DNA of 64,000 bases, from NCBI GenBank assembly GCA_029838195.1, contig JALGVJ010000017.1:1-64000 (forward strand), in the 5' to 3' direction. The stretch is from Promethearchaeota archaeon (GTDB lineage: Archaea > Asgardarchaeota > Lokiarchaeia > Sigyniarchaeales > SOKP01). Both the position numbers and the translations under genes were made by a program. The stretch's first letter is position 1, and every line of letters starts with the position of its first letter. This document shows, piece after piece, positions 37,298-46,274 of this stretch. A model generated the notes under the pieces. It was not told where the DNA came from. It made no database searches and saw only the letters and a program-made list of their open reading frames with translations.

Positions 37298-37625
37298 GAA
37301 AATTCTGCTCTTACTAATTATTATGTTAAAAAAATTAAATGATTAAATTGTACTTAATAATAATGCGTCAATTAAGATTAATATATCACTATTACAATAT
37401 AAATCTTATATTTTAGCAAAATGATACTTAATATGAGATTAATACATGTAAGAAAGTACTCTTGCTTTATCATTAGCTCTTGATCGTACGTACGAGGTGG
37501 TATGGGTTCTAACTTATTTTAAGCTTTTAAATTTCAAATATATTTTTATTTATATTCGACTATAATATTTATAATAAGAATGAAACAATTCATTCGATTG
37601 AAATAAAAAGAGGTTAAATAAAAAA
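37298..37625. other. Divergent promoter region between two Roadblock genes
   Basis: 328 bases without an open frame. On the plus strand AATATTTATAATAAG (around 37563-37578) is a TATA-like element about 55 bases before the start of the 37626 gene, and AGAGGTTAAA is its ribosome site. The minus-strand promoter is not distinct. A palindromic TACGTACGAGG stretch near 37488 has no known meaning. Confidence 0.4.
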
Positions 37626-37910
37626 TTGATAGATACTAATGAAGTTAAAGCCATCATCCGGCGATTTGAAGAGAAAGAAGGCGTGCGCGGCGTGATAATT
37701 TGTGACTCATCGGGACTCCCTATTAAATCTAATCTTGATACAGAATTATCTGAAGAAGTTTCAGCATATATTACTAGTTTGATAGGAAAATCTAATCAGG
37801 TAGTAGATGCATTGAAAGAAGGTACTTTGCGCTTTATCAGGTTAGAAACAAGTAAAGGAGAGATCATGATTGCCTTGGAGTCTAATCTGATTTTAATTGT
37901 TTTAAAATAA
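37626..37910 (+). CDS. Roadblock/LC7 domain protein
   Basis: 94 residues from a TTG start (AGAGGT eleven bases upstream). Compact Roadblock fold: RRFEEKEGVRGVIICDSSGLPI, central helix (EEVSAYITSLIGKSNQVV), RFIRLETSKGEIMIALESNLILIVL. Shorter and distinct from the 36950 protein. Likely partner or regulator of a small GTPase encoded elsewhere; none is in this window. Confidence 0.88.
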   Translation: MIDTNEVKAIIRRFEEKEGVRGVIICDSSGLPIKSNLDTELSEEVSAYITSLIGKSNQVVDALKEGTLRFIRLETSKGEIMIALESNLILIVLK

Positions 37911-37950
37911 TCTTTTTCCTTACTATTTCTTCTCATTTTTATAAGGAACA

Positions 37951-39237
37951 TTACCAATATTTTTTTGAATTTAGTAAAAATCCCTCTCCGTCAAATTGGA
38001 GGATTTCTGGATTTCCAATAAAATGTACTTGCATATTAGATTCTACTTCCTTCAATAATGCTTCGGATATGAGCATGGTCTTTAGTTTTAATGTATTTTT
38101 AATCCATGCAATGCGAATATGGGAGGAAGGAATTGAACTCATCATTTCTGCTACCGTGTTTAAAACAGCCTGATCATTTAAAAGGATAACGGGTAATTTT
38201 GGTGAATCCGTACGATAAGCAGTTAAAGCATTTGTATAAGTTTGAAATAAATCAATTTTTTCGATTACCCGTTTGGTCGTAAAATCTGCCAATCCAATAC
38301 CTTGAGCATTACCCCTCGTTTCTTCCGTCAAGCCTCGGATAAAAACCCATTGAACATCTATAGGAGAGGAACTTTTTCTTCCGCAAATATTGGGATTCAT
38401 GCCAGTTCCAAAAATATTTTTCCCCATCTCATCAATTATTAATAAATCGAGCTCTCGAAAAGGCATTTTTTCGGTTAATTCTTTGGAGCGTTTTAATAAT
38501 AGCGGTTCTCGTTTAGGGATTTCTTCAATTCTTAAGGCATGGACTTCAGCAATTTCATCATTGATATTTTGTATAATGGCAAGCCCTCCAATGATAGCCG
38601 TTTTTTTCATCAAAATTTCTCGGGTGGCTTTCATTACTTCTTTCCAAGAATAACGGGAAATGAATTGATGATATGTTTTAGCTCCAAAATGCTTTCCAAG
38701 TCCCATTAGACACATTTTACTTAATCCACTTTCGATATCTCCGATAAATTTGGAGTGACTTTTAATCTGATTTATTAAAAATATTTTATCAGCTGAAGCC
38801 GCATGCTTATCAATGACTACAGGCATGCCAAATTCTGTTTCCTCGATTTTTACCACTTCCATTGTAGCTTTTATGGGACATCCCATATTTCTTTCTGTTA
38901 TTCCTCTATCGTGAAGAATAGCAAGCTGTCCTTCAATAGTACCGCCACCATGACTTCCCATTGCCGGAATGATAAAAGGTTTTGTCTTTAATTTCTTAAA
39001 ATAATTCACTACTATTTTTAAAATAAGAGCTTGATGAGGAATTCCTCGAGAGCTGGCCGTTATAGCAATGGTATCCCCCGCCTTAACTAACTCCTCTAAT
39101 TTTATTTTTTGAAACTCTTCATGAATTGATTTTTTAATATCCGAAATTTGAGGACAAGGAATTTCTTGTCTAATCAACCGAAATTTTGGGAGCTCATGAG
39201 ATTTTGTTGTTAACGATGGAATGTTCAACTTTAACAT
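37951..39237 (-). CDS. LarA-like lactate racemase family protein
   Basis: 428 residues. Typical DUF2088/LarA features: GSHGGGT near residue 95, INQIKSHSKFIGDIESGLSKM (His and Lys positions expected to hold the nickel-pincer cofactor in LarA), then GLGKHFGA and a second alpha/beta domain. LarA homologues racemise or epimerise 2-hydroxyacids. No larB, larC or larE cofactor genes are in the window. It follows the AOR gene by 53 bases on the same strand, so a shared operon is likely. Confidence 0.8.
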   Translation of the reverse strand: MLKLNIPSLTTKSHELPKFRLIRQEIPCPQISDIKKSIHEEFQKIKLEELVKAGDTIAITASSRGIPHQALILKIVVNYFKKLKTKPFIIPAMGSHGGGTIEGQLAILHDRGITERNMGCPIKATMEVVKIEETEFGMPVVIDKHAASADKIFLINQIKSHSKFIGDIESGLSKMCLMGLGKHFGAKTYHQFISRYSWKEVMKATREILMKKTAIIGGLAIIQNINDEIAEVHALRIEEIPKREPLLLKRSKELTEKMPFRELDLLIIDEMGKNIFGTGMNPNICGRKSSSPIDVQWVFIRGLTEETRGNAQGIGLADFTTKRVIEKIDLFQTYTNALTAYRTDSPKLPVILLNDQAVLNTVAEMMSSIPSSHIRIAWIKNTLKLKTMLISEALLKEVESNMQVHFIGNPEILQFDGEGFLLNSKKYW

Positions 39238-39290
39238 GTTAACTTTTTTGAATTAAAAGAAATAAATAAATCTAAGGAAATGAAAATATT

Positions 39291-41093
39291 TTATAACAAT
39301 TCATGAAGCCCGAGTTCTTTTAATTTTTTTTCTGTTGGAATACCATTTGATGTCCATTCCATCGCACTGTAATATTCATCAAGTAAAAGATCTAAATTAA
39401 CAATCTGTCCCTTGCTTTCGCCACGAGCAAGAGGCTCTTCTATGAATCGCTTCGGTAATGTATCAGTGCTTCGATCAAATCCGAGTTTTACATTATACAT
39501 TCGCTCTAAATTAATTATACGTTCCGCAGCCTTCTCTAACGATTTGCTATTCATGGGAATACCCGTTACCAAAAAATAAGCCTCTGCTTGATCATCTAAA
39601 GGAACTCCCCCTCTCATGGTCGAGCACAAGGCGATGGAATCGACAATTGCCATGGAAAACTGTTGATTTCGCTCCAGAAGTCCTTTTCCTTTTTCAATAA
39701 GGCGATTTCCCAAAGCCAGTTCCAAACCAAATGTAGTAGCATACATGTGGTGTGCTCCCTTGGGAGAAGTACTATAAGTGAGGGCCATTGCTTTTGCTCC
39801 TCGAGGGTCATAAACGGGAAAAGATTGTCCTTTTGAATGAATGGAAAATTCACTTATTTGAAGTTTTTCTCCCGCGCGTGCCACTCCCTTTGCTAAAATA
39901 TCCCCAAAACCTTCCCGCATTCCGATCTTTTTCAAGCTCTTTAATAATGCCTCTTCATTTCCAAATTTCATTTCAATACCATCCGTATCATCTAACGTGA
40001 GTCGCCCTTTTTCAAAGGCTTCCATCATCATGGAAATGCAAGCACCCCCATTGATCGTGTCAAAACCAAATGTATCGCAGATGCGTGCGGCTTTAAGTAA
40101 TGTTCCCCAGTTTGAAATTCCACAATTAGAACCTAACATTCCCACGGTCTCAAATTCGGGTCCTTCCATCATGATCTTCTCATTCTCTTCAGGAACTAAG
40201 ACCTTTGTCCATTTCCCACATCCAATAGGACATCCAAAGCAAGAACTATCTCCAGAAACGACCTTTTCCCTCATTTGAGGACCTTCTAATTTATATCCTT
40301 CTTCAAAAAAACCCTCCGAAAAATTCCGTGTTACCCAAAACCCCGCCTTATTTATTCTTTCTACTAATTCCATCGTGCCATAAATTCTCCTGATCTGTCC
40401 TATTTTGGACAAGCGAATGTTATCAATTAATCTTTTAGCGAATGGAATGATTTTATCGGGATGAGCCACCTCAACATCATTAGAGCCACTCAAAGCAATC
40501 CCCTTTAAATTTTTTGAGCCCATTACAGCTCCTCCGCCGCCTCGACCAAATTCTCGATATAATCCCGCTGTAATGCACGCAAAACTGACTAATTTCTCAC
40601 CAGCAGGACCAATGACAGCGATTTGAAGGGTTTTATCTCCTCCCAAATCTTCACGAATTAAATGTTCACTTTCAGGAATTAAGTTTCCCCAAATCTTTTC
40701 AGCACTCTTGAATTCGACTTCATCATTATTAATCCAAAGATAGACGGGATTGCTGGCTTTTCCTTCAACAATTAATCCTATATATCCGGCATATCGTAAT
40801 TCAGGCCCCCAATGTCCGCCACAGAGAGAGTATGAATAACTTTCAGTTAGGGGTGATTTAAACGTGACACATATTTTATTATTTCCGGGAATTAAAGTTC
40901 CTGCTAAAGGTCCATTCATGAAAATTAATTTATTTTCTGGATTTAAGGGTAAAGTAGAAGGAGGAACTTCCCTAAATAGAAAATAAGCTCCAAGGCCTCT
41001 TCCTCCCAAAAATAATTCATGAAGTTTAGTATCTATATCTTCTATAGAATATTTTTCAGTGGTGAGATTAATTCGCAATAATTTTCCAAACAT
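39291..41093 (-). CDS. Aldehyde:ferredoxin oxidoreductase (tungsten/tungstopterin)
   Basis: 600 residues. N-terminal pterin-binding domain with GGRGLGAYFL, NGPLAGTLIPG and LCGGHWGPELRYAGY; cluster-binding Cys in CFGCPIGC and the distal one in DSIALC. Oxidises aldehydes to acids, or reduces acids, with ferredoxin. It lacks part of the substrate-channel signature needed to name the aldehyde, so it is left as the general AOR family. Encoded 24 bases after a poly-ferredoxin that is its likely electron partner. Confidence 0.95.
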   Translation of the reverse strand: MFGKLLRINLTTEKYSIEDIDTKLHELFLGGRGLGAYFLFREVPPSTLPLNPENKLIFMNGPLAGTLIPGNNKICVTFKSPLTESYSYSLCGGHWGPELRYAGYIGLIVEGKASNPVYLWINNDEVEFKSAEKIWGNLIPESEHLIREDLGGDKTLQIAVIGPAGEKLVSFACITAGLYREFGRGGGGAVMGSKNLKGIALSGSNDVEVAHPDKIIPFAKRLIDNIRLSKIGQIRRIYGTMELVERINKAGFWVTRNFSEGFFEEGYKLEGPQMREKVVSGDSSCFGCPIGCGKWTKVLVPEENEKIMMEGPEFETVGMLGSNCGISNWGTLLKAARICDTFGFDTINGGACISMMMEAFEKGRLTLDDTDGIEMKFGNEEALLKSLKKIGMREGFGDILAKGVARAGEKLQISEFSIHSKGQSFPVYDPRGAKAMALTYSTSPKGAHHMYATTFGLELALGNRLIEKGKGLLERNQQFSMAIVDSIALCSTMRGGVPLDDQAEAYFLVTGIPMNSKSLEKAAERIINLERMYNVKLGFDRSTDTLPKRFIEEPLARGESKGQIVNLDLLLDEYYSAMEWTSNGIPTEKKLKELGLHELL

Positions 41094-41117
41094 TTTTTCA
41101 CCTTCTTCCTGAATTCA

Positions 41118-41600
41118 TTAATCATTTTGTTTTGTATTTTGAGCCATTACCTCTACAAGCGTCGATTTATACACGTGGTCGGCTCTCTCGATATTCACAT
41201 ATTGTATTGCCTTTTCCGGACAAATTTTCACGCAAGCAGGGTTTCCCTCGCACGTGGTACAAATTAAAACATGTTCGCTTGTAGGATCCATTTGAATGGC
41301 GCCATGTGGACACATTTGAATACATGCCCTGCACGCTACGCAGTTTTCTTGATTTACAATAATTGCATGTGTATCTGGATTAATGGATAATGCATTAAAT
41401 TTACAAGCATCCACGCAGGGTGGCTTAGAGCATTGATGACAATAAAATGCTAAGTCCATTTGAAGGTTAGGGTCTCGAATAATGCGAATGCGTGCTTTTT
41501 CCGGATTCGTGACATTAAAATGAGTCATGACGCATGTTGCTTCACAAAGTCTACATCCAATACATTTTTTTGGTTCAAACACTAATACTTTTCGAATCAT
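41118..41600 (-). CDS. 4x[4Fe-4S] ferredoxin subunit of AOR
   Basis: 160 residues with four Cys sets: CIGCRLCEATC, CHQCSKPPCVDAC, CVACRACIQMC and CTTCEGNPACVKIC. This is the HycB/AorB-like electron-transfer type that accompanies AOR-family enzymes. No signal peptide, so cytosolic. It precedes AOR in the operon. Confidence 0.93.
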   Translation of the reverse strand: MIRKVLVFEPKKCIGCRLCEATCVMTHFNVTNPEKARIRIIRDPNLQMDLAFYCHQCSKPPCVDACKFNALSINPDTHAIIVNQENCVACRACIQMCPHGAIQMDPTSEHVLICTTCEGNPACVKICPEKAIQYVNIERADHVYKSTLVEVMAQNTKQND

Positions 41601-41645
41601 GGTTCTCTTATTAGAATTTTTAGAGTGAATTCAAATCTCTTCTTT

Positions 41646-42290
41646 TTATAAAAAAAATTGTCTGAACATGTTTTTTTCTTTCTCTTCGCCGATGGAAGTT
41701 CTTCCCATGTGGCCGGGAAAAATGATAAAATTATCGGAAAGATTCGGATTGTACATTATTTTTTTTTTAATGCTTTCAAATAAAACGCTTTGATCACCCC
41801 CCGGGACATCTGAGCGGCCAATACTGCGGCGAAATATGAGATCTCCCGTGAAAATGATGCCATCGATTTGTTGCCCTTTATATTCTTTCACGTCTTTACA
41901 GTAATAGCACAGAGAACCTGGCGAATGTCCTGGAGTTTCCAAGACATAGAGCGTGAGTTCTCCTACAAGAATGGTATCTCCTTCTCGTAGCCATTTATCT
42001 TTTTTGGAAAAGGGACCAAAACCGCTGTTAATTTCTTTTTTATCATACATTACGGGAATATCATAGCTTCTCAAAAATTTTTTAAGTTTCATGACGTGGT
42101 CAAAATGTGCATGAGTTAATAACACAGCAATGGGTCGGGCATTTAATTCTTCAAGAGTTTGGGTGATCTCTTTAATGTCAAAGCCAGGATCGATTACTAC
42201 GACTTCTCTTGTTTTTGAGGAGCCAAAAATGTAACAGTTGGTTGTTAAAGGGCCCACGACTATTTTTTTAAAAATCATGTTTTTTATCAA
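41646..42290 (-). CDS. MBL-fold hydrolase (glyoxalase II-like)
   Basis: 214 residues with the metallo-beta-lactamase set: LLTHAHFDHV, further His in TPGHSPGSL, Asp in FTGDLIFRRSIGRSD and His in FPGHMGRTS. The SIGRSD motif is usual in glyoxalase II-like thioesterases. May hydrolyse acylthioesters, which would fit an aldehyde or methylglyoxal detoxification role with AOR and LarA-like protein. The ferredoxin gene begins 45 bases downstream. Confidence 0.88.
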   Translation of the reverse strand: MIKNMIFKKIVVGPLTTNCYIFGSSKTREVVVIDPGFDIKEITQTLEELNARPIAVLLTHAHFDHVMKLKKFLRSYDIPVMYDKKEINSGFGPFSKKDKWLREGDTILVGELTLYVLETPGHSPGSLCYYCKDVKEYKGQQIDGIIFTGDLIFRRSIGRSDVPGGDQSVLFESIKKKIMYNPNLSDNFIIFPGHMGRTSIGEEKEKNMFRQFFL

Positions 42291-42388
42291 TTAAACCTTG
42301 TACATAAAAGGCTACAATGAACTAAATAAAAATATAAATAAATTAATTGTAAGAAGAAAAAATCTTACTTAAATCTTAAATATTGAGA

Positions 42389-42709
42389 TTATTCCGAAAG
42401 AATTAATTGATTAATCTCAATTAATTTATCATATACGTCTTTTCCTTTCTTAGTCAGTTGAATTATGGTGTTATTTTTACTATTATTTTTTTTGGATTCC
42501 GTAGTAGGATTTATATCTATGATTTCAATTAAACCTTTCTCTATCAATTCATTTTTAATCCGGAAAAATGAGTTGTAATAACTAAATTTATTCAATTCGT
42601 TATAAAAGGTGTGTTTATCAATTTTATGGTTTTTAAATTTGGAAAGGACGTAAAAAGTATCTCTAAAACCTTTTTTCTTTAAAAATGAAAATAATCCATC
42701 CATGTTCAT
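42389..42709 (-). CDS. Winged-helix transcription regulator-like protein
   Basis: 106 residues. Helices with FYVLSKFKNHKIDKHTFYNELN and SFFRIKNELIEKGLIEI, then a polar wing (TTESKKNNSKNN) and a closing IIQLTKKGKDVYDKL helix: a PadR/MarR-like wHTH pattern. It lies upstream of the MBL-AOR operon on the same strand with about 98 bases between, so it could regulate it (inference). Confidence 0.7.
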   Translation of the reverse strand: MNMDGLFSFLKKKGFRDTFYVLSKFKNHKIDKHTFYNELNKFSYYNSFFRIKNELIEKGLIEIIDINPTTESKKNNSKNNTIIQLTKKGKDVYDKLIEINQLILSE

Positions 42710-43047
42710 TAAAATCCCTCCTCAATATAAGGTTAGGGAGACTGAAAAAATCCCATAATAATTAATATGAAAAAAATAAAAGAATTTATAAAGCTTTTGG
42801 TTTAGATATCACGTATTTAAATAGCACGATTCAATAAAACAATGTTTAATATAATATGAATTTTCTTAACAATAATGAGAATTATCTTAAACCTTTAATG
42901 ACATGATATATAAATTATTCAGTGGTTTTCAATAGTCTTCGTAGGAAGGTTTACTAATGCTCCATTTTATTTGAAGAAAATTTATTCATTATGGAATAAT
43001 TAATTTTTCATTTCAATAAAGAAGAAGCACCAGCTTTTTTTCACACG
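42710..43047. other. Divergent intergenic region with TATA element
   Basis: 338 bases. TTTATAAA at 42785-42792 can serve as a TATA box for the minus-strand regulator. GGGATTTTAATG-type sequence and CCTCC (minus-strand GGAGG) directly before 42709 form its ribosome site. No coding frame seen. Confidence 0.4.
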
Positions 43048-43821
43048 ATGAATTTATTAATTCATATTAGAACTGATTCCTTCAACTTTAACATGAATAT
43101 TCGAAAGTATATTGAACAGAGTGTTGGCAATTCTCCCATCGTTTTATCTTGTGCTCATGGGGGATATAGAAAACCTCCTTTTCTTCCAAATAAGATTAAA
43201 GGTGATAAAAATCCTGATACCAATACGATTTTTATCACGAGAGCAATCATTTCTCAATTGAATACACAAGGAATCCAACCTTATTACTTGATTAGCAAAA
43301 TCCATCGAGTTAAGATTGATTTCAATAGGCCTGTGTTATCTCCCTCTGCATTTAATCAAAAATCATTAGAAGCGCGTGAAATTCATGGCTCTTATCATGA
43401 AATCTTGAAAAGGTTTACACGTGAATGCGTGCATCGCTATCAAAAATGCTTGGTAGTGGATATTCATGGATTTACAAAACCTAAAAAAGATTATCCTGAT
43501 ATCATTTTTGGGAATATTTTTGGAAATACTTTACAAATACGTTCAAACAATTCTAATGTAAAAAACCAACAGCATTCTTATTGGATTTTTTCTGAAGTAA
43601 TCAAGCAATTATCTCAAGAATTCACGTTAGATGATGGTCTCGGACTTGATATATATAATGTAGCATATTCCGGAGGCTATATTATTTATCAATTTTTTCA
43701 AATGAATAATGTAAACGCTTTTCAGTTAGAACTCTCTAAAGAGATTCGATTTGATCTAAATCTCTTAAAACATTTCATTACAATCTTTACCTCAGCCATA
43801 ATGGATGAGATAAAAGAATAA
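43048..43821 (+). CDS. N-formylglutamate amidohydrolase-like protein
   Basis: 257 residues, HutG/FGase fold. Motifs: SCAHGGYRKPPFLP with the first His, KIHRVKIDFNRP, VVDIHGF with a second His, YSGGYII and FQLELSKEIR with the closing Glu. Family members hydrolyse N-formyl-glutamate or related amides in a Zn-dependent way. No histidine-degradation genes nearby, so the substrate is open. Confidence 0.8.
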   Translation: MNLLIHIRTDSFNFNMNIRKYIEQSVGNSPIVLSCAHGGYRKPPFLPNKIKGDKNPDTNTIFITRAIISQLNTQGIQPYYLISKIHRVKIDFNRPVLSPSAFNQKSLEAREIHGSYHEILKRFTRECVHRYQKCLVVDIHGFTKPKKDYPDIIFGNIFGNTLQIRSNNSNVKNQQHSYWIFSEVIKQLSQEFTLDDGLGLDIYNVAYSGGYIIYQFFQMNNVNAFQLELSKEIRFDLNLLKHFITIFTSAIMDEIKE

Positions 43822-43899
43822 AAGATCTAATATGTCCAATTAGTTTGCCTCCTTTTATTGGCGTCGTTGGTGTATTCATAATTTTATAAATAATCGTTT

Positions 43900-44676
43900 T
43901 TATTTTTGATTTTTCTGCTTTAATTTTCCCGCCTTCTCTGCTAATCTTCGGGGCATGGTGGTTTTATGGATGATAAAATTACACAATATTAACATACCGA
44001 TCCAAGCTGTTAAAACTAAGATATCAATACCAATGGGAAAAACGTTATCTCCATTTACCGCATGTTGTAATAAGTCCGTGAAATAAGTCACGGGAGAAAA
44101 TAAGGATAGGATCAGTAGGCTAAAAGAAGCTGAACTCAAAGGAATGAAAACCCCTCCAATAAATACTAAGGGAAATTTAATTAAATTTATTATCACCATG
44201 ACATCTGAAGTCATCTCTGAAGGATATGAGGAAGCCAACAAGCCCAGCAACGAGCCAGTAGAACCCATCAATCCAATTCCAGCAATTATTAAAAATACTT
44301 GTGAGAGGGACGTAATGGGAATCGAGAGTATAAACATGAATATTATCATGATGAGCAGAGAGATTAAAAACGAATATAAAAGGGAAGCAAGAAATATTCC
44401 CGATAATATTTGACGAATAGATATTGGATAAATTAACTGCCTTTCCAGTGATTTTTCACGGGTTTCTTGAGGGAGAACGACGGGACTGATTGCCGTAGAA
44501 GTAAAAAATGCGGTCATCACGATTATTCCTACAAATATTTGAGAACTCGTAAGATCCCTACCGATCACCCAGGCAAGCGTCATGAAAAAAGGAAAGAGTA
44601 ATCCGAAGATTAGCACGGGTCCTTTTTTAATATAAAGCGTGATATTTTTTCGGCACAACACCCATGTAATTGACAA
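43900..44676 (-). CDS. ABC-2 type transporter permease
   Basis: 258 residues with six membrane helices and the ABC-2 loop RQLIYPISIRQILSG. TTG start with the strong site GGAGGTCTAATAAA. It starts five bases after the ATPase stop. Forms a two-gene exporter with 44681-45643. Confidence 0.88.
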   Translation of the reverse strand: MSITWVLCRKNITLYIKKGPVLIFGLLFPFFMTLAWVIGRDLTSSQIFVGIIVMTAFFTSTAISPVVLPQETREKSLERQLIYPISIRQILSGIFLASLLYSFLISLLIMIIFMFILSIPITSLSQVFLIIAGIGLMGSTGSLLGLLASSYPSEMTSDVMVIINLIKFPLVFIGGVFIPLSSASFSLLILSLFSPVTYFTDLLQHAVNGDNVFPIGIDILVLTAWIGMLILCNFIIHKTTMPRRLAEKAGKLKQKNQK

Positions 44677-44680
44677 TTTA

Positions 44681-45643
44681 TTAGACCTCCTTTTTGTCCT
44701 TTATTCCCGTTTTGGTTATCAAATCAATAAATATTTCTTCAAGAGAAATGTCATGAACCTGAAAATCTACTATAGTAATGTTGAGAGATTTGAGCAAATT
44801 ATGTAGTTTGGTAATATCTTCTAACGGATCATCACTTCGAAATTGATAATATTTTTTTTTTAATTCCTTTAGTTCAAAATGCCGATTTAAGATCTGTTTT
44901 TGCTCCAATATCAAATCTTGGGGTGTTTGAAAACTAATTACCGATTTTTGTTTGAAATTTTTTCGGAGCATGTTTGGATTGGCATCGGCAATTATTTTAC
45001 CCTTATTCATTATCAAGACTCGATCACAGAGATTTTGAGCTTCTAGCATGTCATGAGTGGTAATTAATATGGTTTTTCCTCGTTCTTTCATTTGTATAAT
45101 CTGATTTCTCATGGTAATCGTAGAAATTGGGTCTAATCCGCTTGTAGGCTCGTCCAAAATTAAAACAGGCGGATCATGGAGTAAAGCTAAACAAAGATTC
45201 AGCCGTTGTTTTAACCCTTTGGATAACGTTCTTGCTTTTGAATTTTTTTTATTTTCGAGTTCAAATTGCTTCAAAAGGGAACTCCCCCTTTTTTTAATCA
45301 TCTTGGAAGTAAGACCATAAATTTTACCTGCAAGTGTAAGGTTTTGCCAGAGAGTAAGCGCAGAAAACACATTGCTGGTTTCAGGAACAACGCCAAAGAA
45401 AGTTTTACATTTCTTGAGGTTTTTCCTTAAATCTAAATTGAAAATGTGGATTTTACTTTTTCCATCGGGTTCGAATACACCGGTGAGCATCCGGATGGTT
45501 GTAGTTTTTCCTGCTCCATTAGGTCCTAAGAGGCCCACAATTTCTCCCGTAGAAATTTCAAAGGAAATATCATCAACAGCAAGGAGATTCCCAAATTGTT
45601 TTGTTAAATTCCTAGCACTTATTGCTATTTCGGAACTCTCCAT
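44681..45643 (-). CDS. ABC transporter ATP-binding protein
   Basis: 320 residues. Walker A GPNGAGKTT, Q-loop, signature LSKGLKQRL, Walker B VLILDEPTSGLDP and H-loop ITTHD, then a C-terminal regulatory ferredoxin-like part of about 90 residues typical of ABC-2 exporters. Transcribed with the permease; the divergent HxlR gene upstream probably regulates it. Substrate unknown. Confidence 0.95.
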   Translation of the reverse strand: MESSEIAISARNLTKQFGNLLAVDDISFEISTGEIVGLLGPNGAGKTTTIRMLTGVFEPDGKSKIHIFNLDLRKNLKKCKTFFGVVPETSNVFSALTLWQNLTLAGKIYGLTSKMIKKRGSSLLKQFELENKKNSKARTLSKGLKQRLNLCLALLHDPPVLILDEPTSGLDPISTITMRNQIIQMKERGKTILITTHDMLEAQNLCDRVLIMNKGKIIADANPNMLRKNFKQKSVISFQTPQDLILEQKQILNRHFELKELKKKYYQFRSDDPLEDITKLHNLLKSLNITIVDFQVHDISLEEIFIDLITKTGIKDKKEV

Positions 45644-45813
45644 TAATTTTTCACGTCCGGCAATTAATTTTTCTCGATCTTGTGAATTCTTTAATTCTCA
45701 CTTCATAGAAATAATAATTTCTTATTCTTTCCAATATTAATTATATTATATTTTTTAAACCATTTAAACTTCAAAATGGAAAGTATTGAAATAACTTTCC
45801 TAAAATAAAGTAT

Positions 45814-45822
45814 GGAGGAGAT
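45814..45822 (+). promoter_or_regulatory. Shine-Dalgarno site deciding HxlR start
   Basis: GGAGGAGAT sits eight bases before the ATG at 45827. The two earlier in-frame ATG codons (45812, 45821) overlap or precede it, so 45827 is preferred. Confidence 0.6.
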
Positions 45823-45826
45823 GTCC

Positions 45827-46240
45827 ATGCATACAAAAAGCGAAAATCTTGAGTCTTATGAAAAATTATTAAAATGGCATTGTCCTAAGCAAGAGCACGT
45901 GAAAAATTGCCAAGAAGAGTGTTGCATGGGGACTATATTAACTCTCTTCGGAAAAAAATACGTATTACCCATAATTAGATTATTATTATTCCAAGGAAAA
46001 CTACGATTTAATGAAATTGAAAAAAAGATTGGGGGTAGCCCTAAAACTATCACTGCACGATTAAGAGAATTAGAAAACCAAGGAATTATTAAACGGGAAA
46101 TATTTAATGAAATTCCTATTCGTGTGGAATATTCTTTAACATCGTATGAAAAAGAATTAGAAGATATCTTCGAAAGAATTTCCAAATGGGCTCAAAAATT
46201 AAAAAATCACCGATTAAAACCCAATTTATTAAATTCTTAA
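45827..46240 (+). CDS. HxlR family transcription regulator with Cys-rich N terminus
   Basis: About 137 residues beginning MHTKSENLE. The winged helix matches HxlR: FGKKYVLPIIRLLL, GKLRFNEIEKKIGGSPKTITARLRELENQGII and a closing amphipathic helix. Before it lie Cys residues in WHCPK, KNCQ and ECCMG; most HxlR proteins have only one there. The extra thiols could bind metal or sense oxidants (inference). It is divergent from the ABC exporter at 43900-45643. Confidence 0.88.
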   Translation: MHTKSENLESYEKLLKWHCPKQEHVKNCQEECCMGTILTLFGKKYVLPIIRLLLFQGKLRFNEIEKKIGGSPKTITARLRELENQGIIKREIFNEIPIRVEYSLTSYEKELEDIFERISKWAQKLKNHRLKPNLLNS

Positions 46241-46274
46241 TCAATTCTTTAAAAAATATATAAATTATCATGAT

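Noticed and set aside
45372..45740. 122-codon antisense frame over the ABC ATPase gene
   Set aside because: Sense strand has all ABC motifs; the antisense frame is a by-product of codon bias.
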